From Comamonas sp. 26 (GTDB lineage Bacteria; Pseudomonadota; Gammaproteobacteria; Burkholderiales; Burkholderiaceae_C): a stretch of DNA of 64,000 nt. Position 1 is the stretch's first letter. Each line of letters opens with the position of its first letter. A model generated the notes under the pieces. The model did no database searches and was not told the origin of the DNA. It saw only the letters and a list, made by a program, of their open reading frames with translations. Positions 18,090 to 26,667 of this stretch are shown in pieces. The stretch covers positions 2,542,001-2,606,000 of the forward strand of contig NZ_PEFL01000001.1 of assembly GCF_002754475.1 (NCBI RefSeq), written 5' to 3'. The translations under genes and the position numbers were made by a program.

Positions 18090-19406
18090 TCAATTACCAG
18101 CCACTACGCGCAGCTTGCCCGGCTCTTGGGTACTGTCAAATTTCACCTCGGCTTGTTCAAGTATGTGCGCTTCAATACATTCCAAAAACGGGCGCAGGGC
18201 ATCAATGCTGCGCGGTCTGTAGCCCTCAGCGGTTGCGCTTGGCTTGTGACCCATCACTTGCGCGATAGCCCCAGCAGGCGCCCCGGCAGCCTCACCCAGC
18301 AGCGAAAAGGAACGGCGTAGACCATGGATAGTCAGGCCCTCGATTGCAGCGCTTTGCAGAGCTTTGGCATGGCTGGCACGAGTGTCGGTAATGCGTCCAG
18401 CCTTCCCCGTGCTGGCAAACACATACTGCCCCACCCTCGGCAACGTTGCCAGCATGTGCGCCAGGTATGCACTCAGGGGAATGGTTCGGGTGGCGTCCAC
18501 CTTGTCGGCAATGGTCAGCTTGCGCCACTGAAAATCCACATCGGCCCATTTCAAGGCGGCCATTTCCTCACGGCGGGCACCCGTCAGCAGCAAGGCACGG
18601 AGATAGACGCTTGCGGTGCGGTTGTTCAGTTGCTCCACGCCAGCCCACCAGCCGGGTACCTGAGCGGCTTCCAGGGCGTCGGTGCGACGTGTGTTGCTTG
18701 GCAGGGCTTCCACGATGGCGGCGGCCTTGCCAGCATCGCGGTCTGTCAGGTTCCGATACTCCGGGCGGGCAGCGCACCAGCGCATGAAGCCCCGGAACAT
18801 CATCAAAGCGCGGGCGGCTTGGTGCTTGCCGGTCAGGGCTTCGCTGTCAAACCAGCTTTTCAACGTGTCCTCATTCACCCCGGCCAGCGGCAGCGCCAGC
18901 AGCGGATACAGCGGCCCCGGCCTTGTCACGCCCTGTCCTCGCTTTTTTTGTTCACCGCCAGGGGCGGCCATCGCTTCAAGGTCAGCACGGTAGCGCGGCT
19001 TCCATGCCTCTTTGCGCTTGGGTTTGCCGTTCTCCAAGTACAGCGGCCAGATTTCCCCCACGGTCACGGCCTGGGCGACGGCGGCGGCCTGGGCCTGCTC
19101 TTCAGCGAGGGCGGAGGCCAATGCCTCACGCTTAGGTGTGCGCGGGTCGGTGCCTTCATCAATCAGCCGTTGCAGTTCTCGGGCTTTGGCTTGCGCTTGG
19201 GGAATGCCCCAGGCATCAGGGCTGCCAATGGTTATGCGCAGGTCTTTGCCTTGATACACGCCTTGGAACACGTAGGCGGGTTTCCCGGCAGGCGTCATAC
19301 GTAAGCCAAGGCCAGGGACTGTGCTGTCCCACAAAAACGCCTGTTTCTTGTCGAGCGGGCACTTGAACCCCGATACCCGGCCAGCGGTGAATGCAATCTT
19401 TGCCAT
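18090..19406 (-). CDS. Tyrosine-type site-specific integrase
   Basis: 438 residues. The N-terminal DUF4102-type arm-binding domain (about 1-90, with STVPGLGLRMTPAGKPAYVF) is followed by a SAM-like core-binding domain and the catalytic domain. Catalytic residues visible are Arg in LLTGARREEMAALKW, HxxR in TIHGLRRSFSLL, a later His in MGHKPSATAEGY and Tyr in that last motif. Its start lies 180 bp inside the right attachment repeat, the usual layout for tRNA-integrating islands. Confidence 0.93.
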   Translation of the reverse strand: MAKIAFTAGRVSGFKCPLDKKQAFLWDSTVPGLGLRMTPAGKPAYVFQGVYQGKDLRITIGSPDAWGIPQAQAKARELQRLIDEGTDPRTPKREALASALAEEQAQAAAVAQAVTVGEIWPLYLENGKPKRKEAWKPRYRADLEAMAAPGGEQKKRGQGVTRPGPLYPLLALPLAGVNEDTLKSWFDSEALTGKHQAARALMMFRGFMRWCAARPEYRNLTDRDAGKAAAIVEALPSNTRRTDALEAAQVPGWWAGVEQLNNRTASVYLRALLLTGARREEMAALKWADVDFQWRKLTIADKVDATRTIPLSAYLAHMLATLPRVGQYVFASTGKAGRITDTRASHAKALQSAAIEGLTIHGLRRSFSLLGEAAGAPAGAIAQVMGHKPSATAEGYRPRSIDALRPFLECIEAHILEQAEVKFDSTQEPGKLRVVAGN

Positions 19407-19438
19407 GCAGTGCCCCTTGCGGTCTTACATCGGCCAGG

Positions 19439-19459
19439 ATGTAAGGGCGGATGTAAGAC
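19439..19459 (+). repeat. Integrase arm-type repeat, right end
   Basis: The second copy of the 21-bp repeat found at 15835-15855, located between the integrase start and the right attachment repeat. It probably overlaps the integrase promoter, giving scope for autoregulation. Confidence 0.55.
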
Positions 19460-19587
19460 AATTTTCTAAAAATCAATCAACACAGCCGAATGATGATTTC
19501 GCATGAATTCATTCTAAGCTATTGTTTTTTATTGATTATAAAGAGAATTATCAACAGAACCGAACACTTCAAAACAGGCCTATCCCA

Positions 19588-19639
19588 TCATTCGTAATGA
19601 GAAGGTCGGGCGTTCGATTCGTCTCTCCGGCACCAAGTA
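19588..19639 (+). other. Right attachment repeat (attR), tRNA-Thr 3' end
   Basis: Matches 15729-15780 over 52 bp with two differences. These are the two partners of one T-stem pair (T-A in the complete tRNA, C-G here), so either half can rebuild a proper tRNA. It has no 5' half and therefore is not a working tRNA gene. Confidence 0.85.
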
Positions 19640-20058
19640 AATAAAGGAAAGCCCGCTATTTAAAAGATAGCGCGCTTTTTCTTTTTCTGTTACGTGTAGC
19701 CACTGTGTAGCCACTGGTACATAGTTTTGCACCTGCAGGCACGCGGCGCAGGCGGCCCGGCTTTGACACCATCAATCATGTGCTTGGTGCACGGGGAGCC
19801 CACTTGGCAAGAAAGCCAATCCATGCCTGAGCGCTGGCGCAGGTGGATTGTGGGCGCGGCTGCATAGAAAGGCATGAGACCATGCACTCCGGTTGAGCCG
19901 CCCACCTTGCCTGTTATGACTGGCCAGTCCGAAAGCATCGACAGACTGCGATCGGCCACAAGCTGCCATTGAACAAAGACAGAAGAAGTCACTCAACCAG
20001 CTAAATGCCTTAGCTTGCGAAATGCACGAGTGCTTAGTTGAACCTCACTCATGAGGCA
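19640..20058. other. Non-coding or remnant stretch right of the island
   Basis: Starts with a hairpin/T-rich tract and then a direct repeat TGTAGCCAC-TG-TGTAGCCAC (about 19695-19714), which resembles arm sites of another integrase. A - strand frame of about 100 codons (19690-19992) has no family I recognise and no good ribosome-binding site. It may be a remnant of a second, tandem element. Confidence 0.35.
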
Positions 20059-20943
20059 TCAACTTGCTCTCCCTGTTACGAAGTGCCGACTAAGCGCAGT
20101 TAGTCCTGAATTTCTTAAAGCTAGCTTCTCCCGAATATCGTCCCAATCCAGGAACATCGCTATGGACTCAACCTGTCCTTGGGGATTTAACTTGAATGCA
20201 GAGAGGCCCGTAGTTTCACCATTGTTTTCAGTTGCGTACCTAGAGATTTGGGCGCCAACCAATTGCCGCGCCTTCAAAACGTGATCAGCGATGTGACTGC
20301 GTACCAGCATATGAAGATCACCTATGCATTGAAGGTACTCTCGCATGGCAAGGGTTAGCAGAACTTTCGCAGGCATTTCATCAAGAATCTTGCTTTTGAA
20401 CCCACCATCTACTGCAAGGTAGCGCTGCTCTGCGTATGGTTGAACTGAAACCTCTAGACCCTCGCTAACACGTTTGACGCCCTGAGTTACGCTATGTACC
20501 GCAAGTCCACAGTGTTGGACATGATTGCGTAGGGCCTCCAAGAAACGATAACTAAAGAACTTGTCGTAATGTTCTCTGGTACGCAGCTTGAATTCACTTC
20601 GCGCCTTAGCCGGATCTGCAGCGCAATCCGCTAATCGCTGAGGCGCCTGATCAAGGTAGAGCCGCGTCGCTGTTAGTAAGTTGACGACGCGCCGATTGAT
20701 AGTCGAGCGTAGTTCGAAAAAGTCTTGATAGTCGTTGAGGTTTCGAATGGCATTGCTAGCTGATGCGGTGAGCAGTTCCCTTTCGACTTCGACATAGTTT
20801 CCTAAAAGGAGGTCATACGACTCTTCAAGCTCAAAAGCTGCCGTAAGCGCGGTGCGGGCTACTGCGAGTTCTTCAAACAATTCCTCATTGATCGGCAGTT
20901 TCGGCGCATGACCAATGATTTTTTGTTGTAGGTACGGAGTCAT
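20059..20943 (-). CDS. Unknown protein with HEPN-like motif
   Basis: About 294 residues from ATG 20943; the start is uncertain because the frame stays open upstream to 21054. It is mostly helical by composition. Residues 139-144 read RNHVQH, the Rx4H form with N after R that typifies HEPN ribonuclease active sites, set in a helical context (FLEALRNHVQHCGLAVHSV). HEPN proteins are common in toxin and phage-defence systems. The family match rests on this motif and helical context only. The next gene upstream, on the same strand, encodes a membrane-anchored protein and may be a partner. Confidence 0.5.
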   Translation of the reverse strand: MTPYLQQKIIGHAPKLPINEELFEELAVARTALTAAFELEESYDLLLGNYVEVERELLTASASNAIRNLNDYQDFFELRSTINRRVVNLLTATRLYLDQAPQRLADCAADPAKARSEFKLRTREHYDKFFSYRFLEALRNHVQHCGLAVHSVTQGVKRVSEGLEVSVQPYAEQRYLAVDGGFKSKILDEMPAKVLLTLAMREYLQCIGDLHMLVRSHIADHVLKARQLVGAQISRYATENNGETTGLSAFKLNPQGQVESIAMFLDWDDIREKLALRNSGLTALSRHFVTGRAS

Positions 20944-21170
20944 GAGGTTCAGTGCTATGTAAAACGCTTCAACCCACAGACCGCATGCGTTGCCTGCGGT
21001 CGAAATTGATGCGTATTTCGGTTGAATTGAACGCCTGTGCTGGTTGCGGCTCACCGGTCTGCTGATTGTGCCCGACGGAGTCCGGTGATAAGTTGTCAGC
21101 GGCGGACTGCAAAAGCAGACACTCAGTTTTCGGCATGAGCAGTGAGGTCTGCTGCAAGACGTCCGCTTGA

Positions 21171-21986
21171 TTAAGGCTTGGGCGAGCCCGTCATAAGGTC
21201 CTCGATCCTGAGGTAGGCATTAATGCTTTCCAGAATCTTCTTTGCCTCAGGTTCGAACTGTACTCGTTGATCGTTGAAATCGTTCCATATCCCATTGGGA
21301 TTGAACTTGCGCATGTCCCCTGCCCTTGGGAACTGCTTTGGCATTTCACGGGAAAAATTTCCGACAACGCTCCCGACTAATGTCAGATTTTTGTGCGCTT
21401 TGTTATGAAACTCTCCGATCATGTCACGAAGAGACTTCGGCAAGATAGGTGATGCAGCAAGCTTTTCAAGTTCCCTAACTTGGTCATTAAACTCCTTCGT
21501 GTACTCGACGAGTGCATGCTCATATTCTTGCCAACGCGCGAGAACGATCGCAGGGTTGGTGATTGGCTCAGACGCCACCTGGTCAGGCATGGCGGGGTCA
21601 GTAGGCTGGACTTTCTCAAAGTACTTTTGCATGTGCTCTGCCGAAACGATGCCACCTACGAGCGGACTATAAAGTTTCTCTCTTTCGTCTACATCGACTT
21701 TGATTTCGTTCGGGAAGAATTCGGAGACGTATGCGTCTGCCATTCGCAAAGCGTTCAGGGAGACGATTTTGTCAAGGTCGAAGGAATTCAAGAAATCGGA
21801 TTCTGACTTGTTCTGAAAGTAGAGAAGGATCTCCTCGAATGCCTTCAACTGAAGCTTGAAGGTTTCTGTTCGAATAGGGGCGAACAGAGTTTTTCTGGCC
21901 TGTAGGTAAGAGAGGACAGTGATAACAGCGACAACAATGAAGAAAAAAATGTTGACAATGTTTTTCAGTGCTTCGATCCGCTCCAT
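21171..21986 (-). CDS. Membrane-anchored protein of unknown function
   Basis: 271 residues from ATG 21986, which is preceded by GGGGGGAG. One hydrophobic segment near the N-terminus (about 10-30, VNIFFFIVVAVITVLSYLQA) anchors a soluble, charged and mainly helical domain. I recognise no catalytic motif. The one-TM plus cytoplasmic-helices layout resembles several uncharacterised island proteins. It lies 228 bp upstream of the HEPN-motif gene on the same strand, so joint expression is possible. Confidence 0.6.
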   Translation of the reverse strand: MERIEALKNIVNIFFFIVVAVITVLSYLQARKTLFAPIRTETFKLQLKAFEEILLYFQNKSESDFLNSFDLDKIVSLNALRMADAYVSEFFPNEIKVDVDEREKLYSPLVGGIVSAEHMQKYFEKVQPTDPAMPDQVASEPITNPAIVLARWQEYEHALVEYTKEFNDQVRELEKLAASPILPKSLRDMIGEFHNKAHKNLTLVGSVVGNFSREMPKQFPRAGDMRKFNPNGIWNDFNDQRVQFEPEAKKILESINAYLRIEDLMTGSPKP

Positions 21987-22225
21987 GCTCCCCCCTATTA
22001 ATGCTTGCAAACACTATAGCCTGCATATAGCTCAGGTAGGAGGACCAGTGCTGTACATCACCAAGGGTGGCTGAGTGACAGCTTTGTAGTTTTGATGTGG
22101 GCGGCTGGTCTGGGTCGTTCTGCGGCACTCGCTCATGTGTCGATTGCCTTCGGAGACCAGATCCAGACGGCTTCAAAGTTGGTTCCGACGAATTTCGCCG
22201 TAACACCGCCTATCAGCATCCAAAA

Positions 22226-22549
22226 CTAGAGCCACGTTATCCGGACACGCTTGCCCGCTGCGTCCATGGCCTCCATGACATCACCACTTGAGCCGGCAGG
22301 AATAGCCAAACGCACCAGCGCACTTGGCCTGTATAGCCCGCGCCCCTCACTCAACACCCGCTTTTCCTTCATCAGCACACGCAAACGGTCATCAACGGTC
22401 GTCTCTGGTAGTTGCAAATCTTTCAGTAGCGCTGCGCGAGACACACACACAAGTAGTCCGCCTGGCCGTCTGTGCAATCGCCATAGCGCATCCATCACCA
22501 TTGCTGTCGTTGCGCCATGAGGTAGCCGCTTGCCCGCCGTCTTAGCCAT
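22226..22549 (-). CDS. Small winged-helix-type regulator
   Basis: 107 residues: basic N-terminus MAKTAGKRLPHG, then a winged-helix-like pattern (VMDALWRLHRRPGGLLVCVSRAALLKDLQLPETTVDDRLRVLM). A GLYRPSAL turn follows. It is divergent from the AlpA-type operon at 22739 and is well placed to control the shared promoter region. It is distantly similar in plan to the protein at 29097. Confidence 0.55.
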   Translation of the reverse strand: MAKTAGKRLPHGATTAMVMDALWRLHRRPGGLLVCVSRAALLKDLQLPETTVDDRLRVLMKEKRVLSEGRGLYRPSALVRLAIPAGSSGDVMEAMDAAGKRVRITWL

Positions 22550-22738
22550 GGGAAAACTCAGAAGTTAATTTCATATAACTCACTGATATTAATGTCATTT
22601 CATCCCATCGGTTCTTATCAAATCTCAGAGCGTCACCCCTCTAGGGTTTGTCTTGAAATCTGCCCACCTTGACACTCCGTTCCGTGTGCACTTCCATGTA
22701 ATCGCACGGCAATTCACCAAAGGCCACGGTGAGGAGCT
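22550..22738. promoter_or_regulatory. Divergent control region with CCCnnnTAGGGTTT motif
   Basis: The spacer between the - strand regulator and the + strand operon. It contains CCCCTCTAGGGTTT (about 22636-22649), a motif that recurs upstream of the genes at 29097 and 29748, and TTGACA at about 22670. The ribosome-binding sequence GAGGAG lies only two bases before the GTG at 22739. Confidence 0.4.
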
Positions 22739-23092
22739 GTGCATCGACTGGGCAGAAAAATGTTTCAAACGAAGACAGACTCGAACCACAAACGCCGCAC
22801 GGCGAATAGCTCGCTCTCAGTAACGACGAAGCGCCCCACTGCGTTGATCCCGAACTTTGATGAGCTGCCTGATTCCGCGTTAGTGCGTCAAGCGCAGTTG
22901 GTGCGCGACCCCAAAAACCCAACCCGCCCTGCGCCGCTGCCGTTTTCTCCTTCCACCTTCTGGCGCAAGGTGGCCGCAGGGGAATTTCCGAAGCCTCTCA
23001 AACTGGGCGAGCGCATCACGGCCTGGCGCGTGGGCGAAGTGCGTGCCTGGATCGAATCTCAGGCGAACTCCGTGCAGGAGGTCAAGCAATGA
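22739..23092 (+). CDS. AlpA-family DNA-binding protein
   Basis: 117 residues. The C-terminal half FSPSTFWRKVAAGEFPKPLKL-GERITAWRVGEVRAWIES is the standard AlpA/excisionase winged-helix layout. In P4-type satellites such proteins activate excision or early genes. The N-terminal 50 residues look unstructured. The start is unclear: GTG 22739 has GAGGAG too close, while the in-frame ATG 22760 has none. It ends overlapping the next gene by 4 bp (ATGA), so an operon is likely. Confidence 0.7.
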   Translation: MHRLGRKMFQTKTDSNHKRRTANSSLSVTTKRPTALIPNFDELPDSALVRQAQLVRDPKNPTRPAPLPFSPSTFWRKVAAGEFPKPLKLGERITAWRVGEVRAWIESQANSVQEVKQ

Positions 23093-23426
23093 ATGCACTT
23101 GCTAAACCCACTCTGGCCCAAGCAATACATCACAGCGCCGACACATTCCGCGAGACCATCGAGCCTCAGCAGTTTCCTGATCTTCTGACGGAAAAACGCC
23201 CGTATGTAAACACTGGAATTGCCGCCCACTGGGTGGCCAGCCGCCGCGCTGCGCCCTCGCCCACCACAGGTACCTGTTCAACTGCATTGCCACCGAACCA
23301 ACGGCGGGGCTTCGTGCAAAGAGGTTGGCAGAGATGGGGCGTTATGTAGCTTCTGATGCGGCTGAGCTGGCTGACTGCGTGCATGCCGACATGCTCAAAG
23401 CCATCAAGCAAGGCGGTGCAGCATGA
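23089..23426 (+). pseudogene. Frameshifted small island gene
   Basis: Starts ATGAATGCACTT (MNALAKPTLAQ) overlapping the previous stop. The first frame runs as far as NTGIAAHWVASRRAA at about 23247. From about 23250 the sensible continuation is in another frame: ALAHHRYLFNCIA, GLRAKRLAEMGRY and ADMLKAIKQGGAA, ending at TGA 23424-23426. A one-base change or a frameshift signal must lie between. Its stop overlaps a 13-codon frame (23423-23464). The function is unknown. Confidence 0.55.
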
Positions 23427-23467
23427 CCACCAGCACCACCTCCTCCACCCAAGCCGAAGGCTGAATC

Positions 23468-23899
23468 ATGAATACGAAAAAATCCGCTGCCAGCAAGGCA
23501 GTGAAGGCCGCCGCATGTCTGAAAGAGCCCGCCAGCACAGTGGCCCTGCCCTCCATGAAGCAAGCGATGCTGACCGCCGTGGCGTTGATTCAGCAATCTT
23601 TAAATGGCTTGGAGCTCGTTCGCATCCATGACGAGGAATGGGATGAGCGCGATGTGGATGTGGACTACGCAGTTCGACTGGTCCATGAATGCTTGGACAA
23701 GCTGCGCGATGGATTGCCTGACGAAAGAACCATTTTTGACCATCAATGGTTCACAGCGGGCGCCATCATCAATCTGTGCGTGAGCGCCTTAGTGCTGCGC
23801 CTAAACGAACTCAACAGCCTTGCCATCTCTGTTCTGGGTAATGACGACAGCCGGGATACCAGCGAGATGCAGAAAATTTTGACAGGTGACGCCGTATGA
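23468..23899 (+). CDS. Hypothetical island protein
   Basis: 143 residues. An N-terminal basic/Ala-rich tail (MNTKKSAASKAVKAAA) precedes a compact acidic-helical domain with IHDEEWDERDVDVDYAVRLVHE. I recognise no motif. Its stop overlaps the next start by 4 bp, so it belongs to the 22739-25078 operon. Confidence 0.6.
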   Translation: MNTKKSAASKAVKAAACLKEPASTVALPSMKQAMLTAVALIQQSLNGLELVRIHDEEWDERDVDVDYAVRLVHECLDKLRDGLPDERTIFDHQWFTAGAIINLCVSALVLRLNELNSLAISVLGNDDSRDTSEMQKILTGDAV

Positions 23900-24657
23900 G
23901 CAACAAAAACACAACCACTGAACTGAACCCTGAGAACTGGCCCACGGGGTACATCCATGCTGGCGCTGCTTTGCACCGCATCATTGAGACCCAGGGGAAA
24001 GCGGCCGCTTACCTGCCGGAGAACTCCCACCTAGTGCGGGAGCTTGCCTATTACTGCCCGCCCCACCTGGAGCGCCAGACCTTTGATTTCTTGTTAGAGC
24101 TGCACTTGACCGAGGGCAAGAGCGCGGATGAAGTGGCTGAAGAAATGGACCGCATTCTGGCCTTCCGCTTCGGCACCTTCGGCTCAGTGGCGGTCACCCT
24201 TGAGGCACACGGCATGGATGACTGGCTGACTCTTGAAGAGTGTTTGGAGTGCCTGCAGAGCATTCCCGGCCTGCCCACAGCCGAGCTGGAAGCCCTTATC
24301 AGTCAGGCCCAAGAGGCCGAGCGCCACAAGAATTACACCGAAGCTTCCTACCTGATGAAGTTCATCGCGGCACAGCAAGGAAAAGAAGTGCTGGCGCTGC
24401 CTGAGCACACCACGCTGTGGGACAAGATGGTGCTGAACGCACCGCCCGAGTTGATCGAGGCGTTTGCGCAAGAGGCCCAGGCCATGGGCCTGATGCCCCC
24501 GGTCACCCATGTGGACGCCCAAGGGCAGCCCGTCTTTAGCCTGGAGCAGATCGCCAATCAGCTGGGCACCACGGTGCAGGAACTGGAGGAGCACATGGAA
24601 GAGCGCTCCGAGCTGAAAGGCATGCTGCAGTCTGGCCCGGCTTACCCGCTGCACTAG
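23896..24657 (+). CDS. Hypothetical island protein, helical
   Basis: 253 residues, acidic and predicted largely helical, without transmembrane segments. The C-terminal part FSLEQIANQLGTTVQELEEHMEERSEL reads like a helix-turn-helix, so DNA binding is possible. Positions 70-110 (FLLELHLTEGKSADEVAEEMDRILAF) look like another helical bundle. It overlaps the upstream gene by 4 bp and is followed 10 bp later by the replication-like gene. The family is not recognised. Confidence 0.6.
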   Translation: MSNKNTTTELNPENWPTGYIHAGAALHRIIETQGKAAAYLPENSHLVRELAYYCPPHLERQTFDFLLELHLTEGKSADEVAEEMDRILAFRFGTFGSVAVTLEAHGMDDWLTLEECLECLQSIPGLPTAELEALISQAQEAERHKNYTEASYLMKFIAAQQGKEVLALPEHTTLWDKMVLNAPPELIEAFAQEAQAMGLMPPVTHVDAQGQPVFSLEQIANQLGTTVQELEEHMEERSELKGMLQSGPAYPLH

Positions 24658-24667
24658 GGGTTGAGGC

Positions 24668-25078
24668 ATGGCCAACGGGCGAAACAAAGGCGCCAAAGGT
24701 GATGCCGGCCGCGATGCTGGCGGGTTTATCGCGCTCCCCTGGAGCGTGGTGGACTCGCCTGCATACGCGACGCTTTCTATGCATGCCCGCTGCCTTCTGA
24801 TCGAAGTTTCGCGCCAGTTCGTGAAAGACAACAATGGGCGACTTTTGCTGTCACGCGCATACATGGAAACACGCGGCTGGAAATCCTCCGACATGCTGAC
24901 AAAAGCAAAGCGAGAGCTCCTGGCCACGGGCTTTATCTACGAGACCGTAATGGGGCACCGCCCCAACAAGGCCAGCTGGTATGCCGTGACCTGGCGTGTG
25001 CTGGACAAGCACCCCGGGTACGACGCTGGCGCTGCTGAGGGGTTTGTGCGCGGGGCTTATCGGTTGGGGGTGGGATAA
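24668..25078 (+). CDS. Winged-helix protein typical of phage/island replication cassettes
   Basis: 136 residues. FIALPWSVVDSPAYATLSMHARCLLIEVSRQF followed by RAYMETRGWKSSDMLTKAKRELLATGFI is the helix-turn-helix pattern of phage replication-initiator N-terminal domains (RepA-like). It may help start replication of the excised element. It is the last gene of the operon; there is no obvious terminator after it, and the convergent KAP gene ends 62 bp on. Confidence 0.6.
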   Translation: MANGRNKGAKGDAGRDAGGFIALPWSVVDSPAYATLSMHARCLLIEVSRQFVKDNNGRLLLSRAYMETRGWKSSDMLTKAKRELLATGFIYETVMGHRPNKASWYAVTWRVLDKHPGYDAGAAEGFVRGAYRLGVG

Positions 25079-25139
25079 GGCGTCCTTGCCGAGCCTATGT
25101 GATCTGGGCAGAGATTACAAAAGGCTCGGTAAACCCAAT

Positions 25140-26525
25140 TCAGGCACTGCCCAACTGCAAGCAGAGAATGGTCTGCTTGACATGCTCCTGCAAGTCATCC
25201 AGACCTCGCCAGCCAAAATATTGTTGCTTCGTATGGTCCCAGTATCCTTTCAGCTCAACTTGGTCATTCGTAGGTACATATTTGGCACTGTTAAATGCAC
25301 AGGCTTGTGCCAGCATGACTGCCAAAGTCTGTAGATGGCTAGAACGAAAGCGATCTGACTTGATGTCCGGCATACCAGAGACGCCTAACAGGCCTGCGAT
25401 TACATCTGCATCTGCACGATTGCTCAGTATTGAATCCGAAATGTTAGGGTGAAAGCAAAACACAAAAACGCCAAAAATCCGCAGTTGCTGATAGCCCCAT
25501 GTAACGTTGCTTGCCAAGCCTTTGCTGAGCTGATGATAAATCTCCAAATATCGTAAAAATGTCTCCACTTCGCGCAAAGATAAAGCTCTGTGCCGAATAA
25601 GTTCTTTAGCGAACTCAGAAACACCATTTCTTTGCTCAGTTAAATCAGTCTGATTCAACGATTCACTAATCCCCAAAAGTCTCGTGAAATGTTCGACTGA
25701 TACAGGCACCCCATCAGACACATATCCTTGACGGCCCAGCACAAAATCCGGCAAGCGGAAACTAAATTTCAAGAATTTGTCAAGGTAGCGTTGTGCATCG
25801 ACTTGGTGACCATATCGGTGATTGATGGCCGCTTTAAGCTGACGTGTGTTAGTCACCAATACGAATTGCAGACCTTCGACGTTGAAGGTGTGCTTGATCA
25901 CTTCCAGCATTTGCACCGCAAAATCGGGGCGACAGCGGTCAAGCTCATCGATGAAGATGACGATGGGGGCATCCTTCGCGATGCTTTCCAACGTAGCCTG
26001 CAGTGCCTGCAGATTTTTTTGAGCCTCCTCATGATCTTTCAGCAACGCCTTGACTGAGGCGTCCACTACTTGCTTGGAAGCTTCTTGGAGACTTTCCTCT
26101 AACCCATCTGCCAAGTCACCTGTATTTTGCTTGAGGACATGGGACAGAACTGCTTTGCCAACAGTGGCCACGGCAAAGCGCGCCACTGGCATCGCCTTTC
26201 TCCGCAGTGCGTTCTTCTGGTCACCCTCTGGCAAAAGGCTCAATACCCCAGATAACACTGTCAGCAGTGGATTGTCGGCATGGTCTGCTTGGAATGCATC
26301 CACGTACAACAAGCGATGGTGATCATGCTCAGCCCGAAACTTGTTGAGGAGCTTGTGGCAGAACTCGGTCTTGCCTGTTCCCCAGTCGCCATCGATGACC
26401 ATGGGAGAGACGTCAATGGGAGCTGTCAGGAGCTGAATGACTTTTTCGGCAACCTGCACGCGCCGAAACTCATCGCGACCATTCGCGCCGTTGAAGGTCA
26501 AAGTGGTGAGATCTGGATGATTCAT
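25140..26525 (-). CDS. KAP-family P-loop NTPase
   Basis: 461 residues from ATG 26525 (MNHPDLTTLTFNG). Walker A is GDWGTGKTEF and Walker B is IVIFIDELDRCRPDFAVQMLE, the KAP signature with DELDRC. Some KAP NTPases carry transmembrane segments inserted in the domain; none is evident here. The family is widespread in anti-phage and other mobile loci, but the role of this lone copy is unknown. It lies just upstream in the genome of, and on the same strand as, the GGDEF gene, 143 bp apart. The C-terminal 100 residues are not recognised. Confidence 0.85.
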   Translation of the reverse strand: MNHPDLTTLTFNGANGRDEFRRVQVAEKVIQLLTAPIDVSPMVIDGDWGTGKTEFCHKLLNKFRAEHDHHRLLYVDAFQADHADNPLLTVLSGVLSLLPEGDQKNALRRKAMPVARFAVATVGKAVLSHVLKQNTGDLADGLEESLQEASKQVVDASVKALLKDHEEAQKNLQALQATLESIAKDAPIVIFIDELDRCRPDFAVQMLEVIKHTFNVEGLQFVLVTNTRQLKAAINHRYGHQVDAQRYLDKFLKFSFRLPDFVLGRQGYVSDGVPVSVEHFTRLLGISESLNQTDLTEQRNGVSEFAKELIRHRALSLREVETFLRYLEIYHQLSKGLASNVTWGYQQLRIFGVFVFCFHPNISDSILSNRADADVIAGLLGVSGMPDIKSDRFRSSHLQTLAVMLAQACAFNSAKYVPTNDQVELKGYWDHTKQQYFGWRGLDDLQEHVKQTILCLQLGSA

Positions 26526-26667
26526 CTGAGATTTCTTCTTGAAGTTATTGCACAAGCCGCCTTTGATCAAAGGCAATCTGGAATTGGTGGTCAGGCGAGC
26601 AGCATTTACTGATGCCGAACTGCTGCCATGGCGCAATTCGCGAACTGCGTTTTCGTCGTTCGCGAAT

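Larger units (their letters stand above)
15729..19639. mobile_element. Small integrative element in tRNA-Thr
   Basis: Direct repeats of 52 bp (15729-15780 and 19588-19639, two mismatches) bound about 3.9 kb. They start in the anticodon stem of tRNA-Thr and run past its CCA. Inside, all on the - strand, are a tyrosine integrase at the far end, an AlpA-like protein, a DNA-binding-like protein, a MobV-type relaxase and one unknown gene. The integrase arm-type repeat occurs just inside both ends. The structure fits a mobilisable island that depends on helper conjugation functions. Confidence 0.8.

Noticed and set aside
19588..19639. Second tRNA-Thr gene
   Set aside because: Only the 3' part is present; the upstream sequence is unrelated to a tRNA 5' half.
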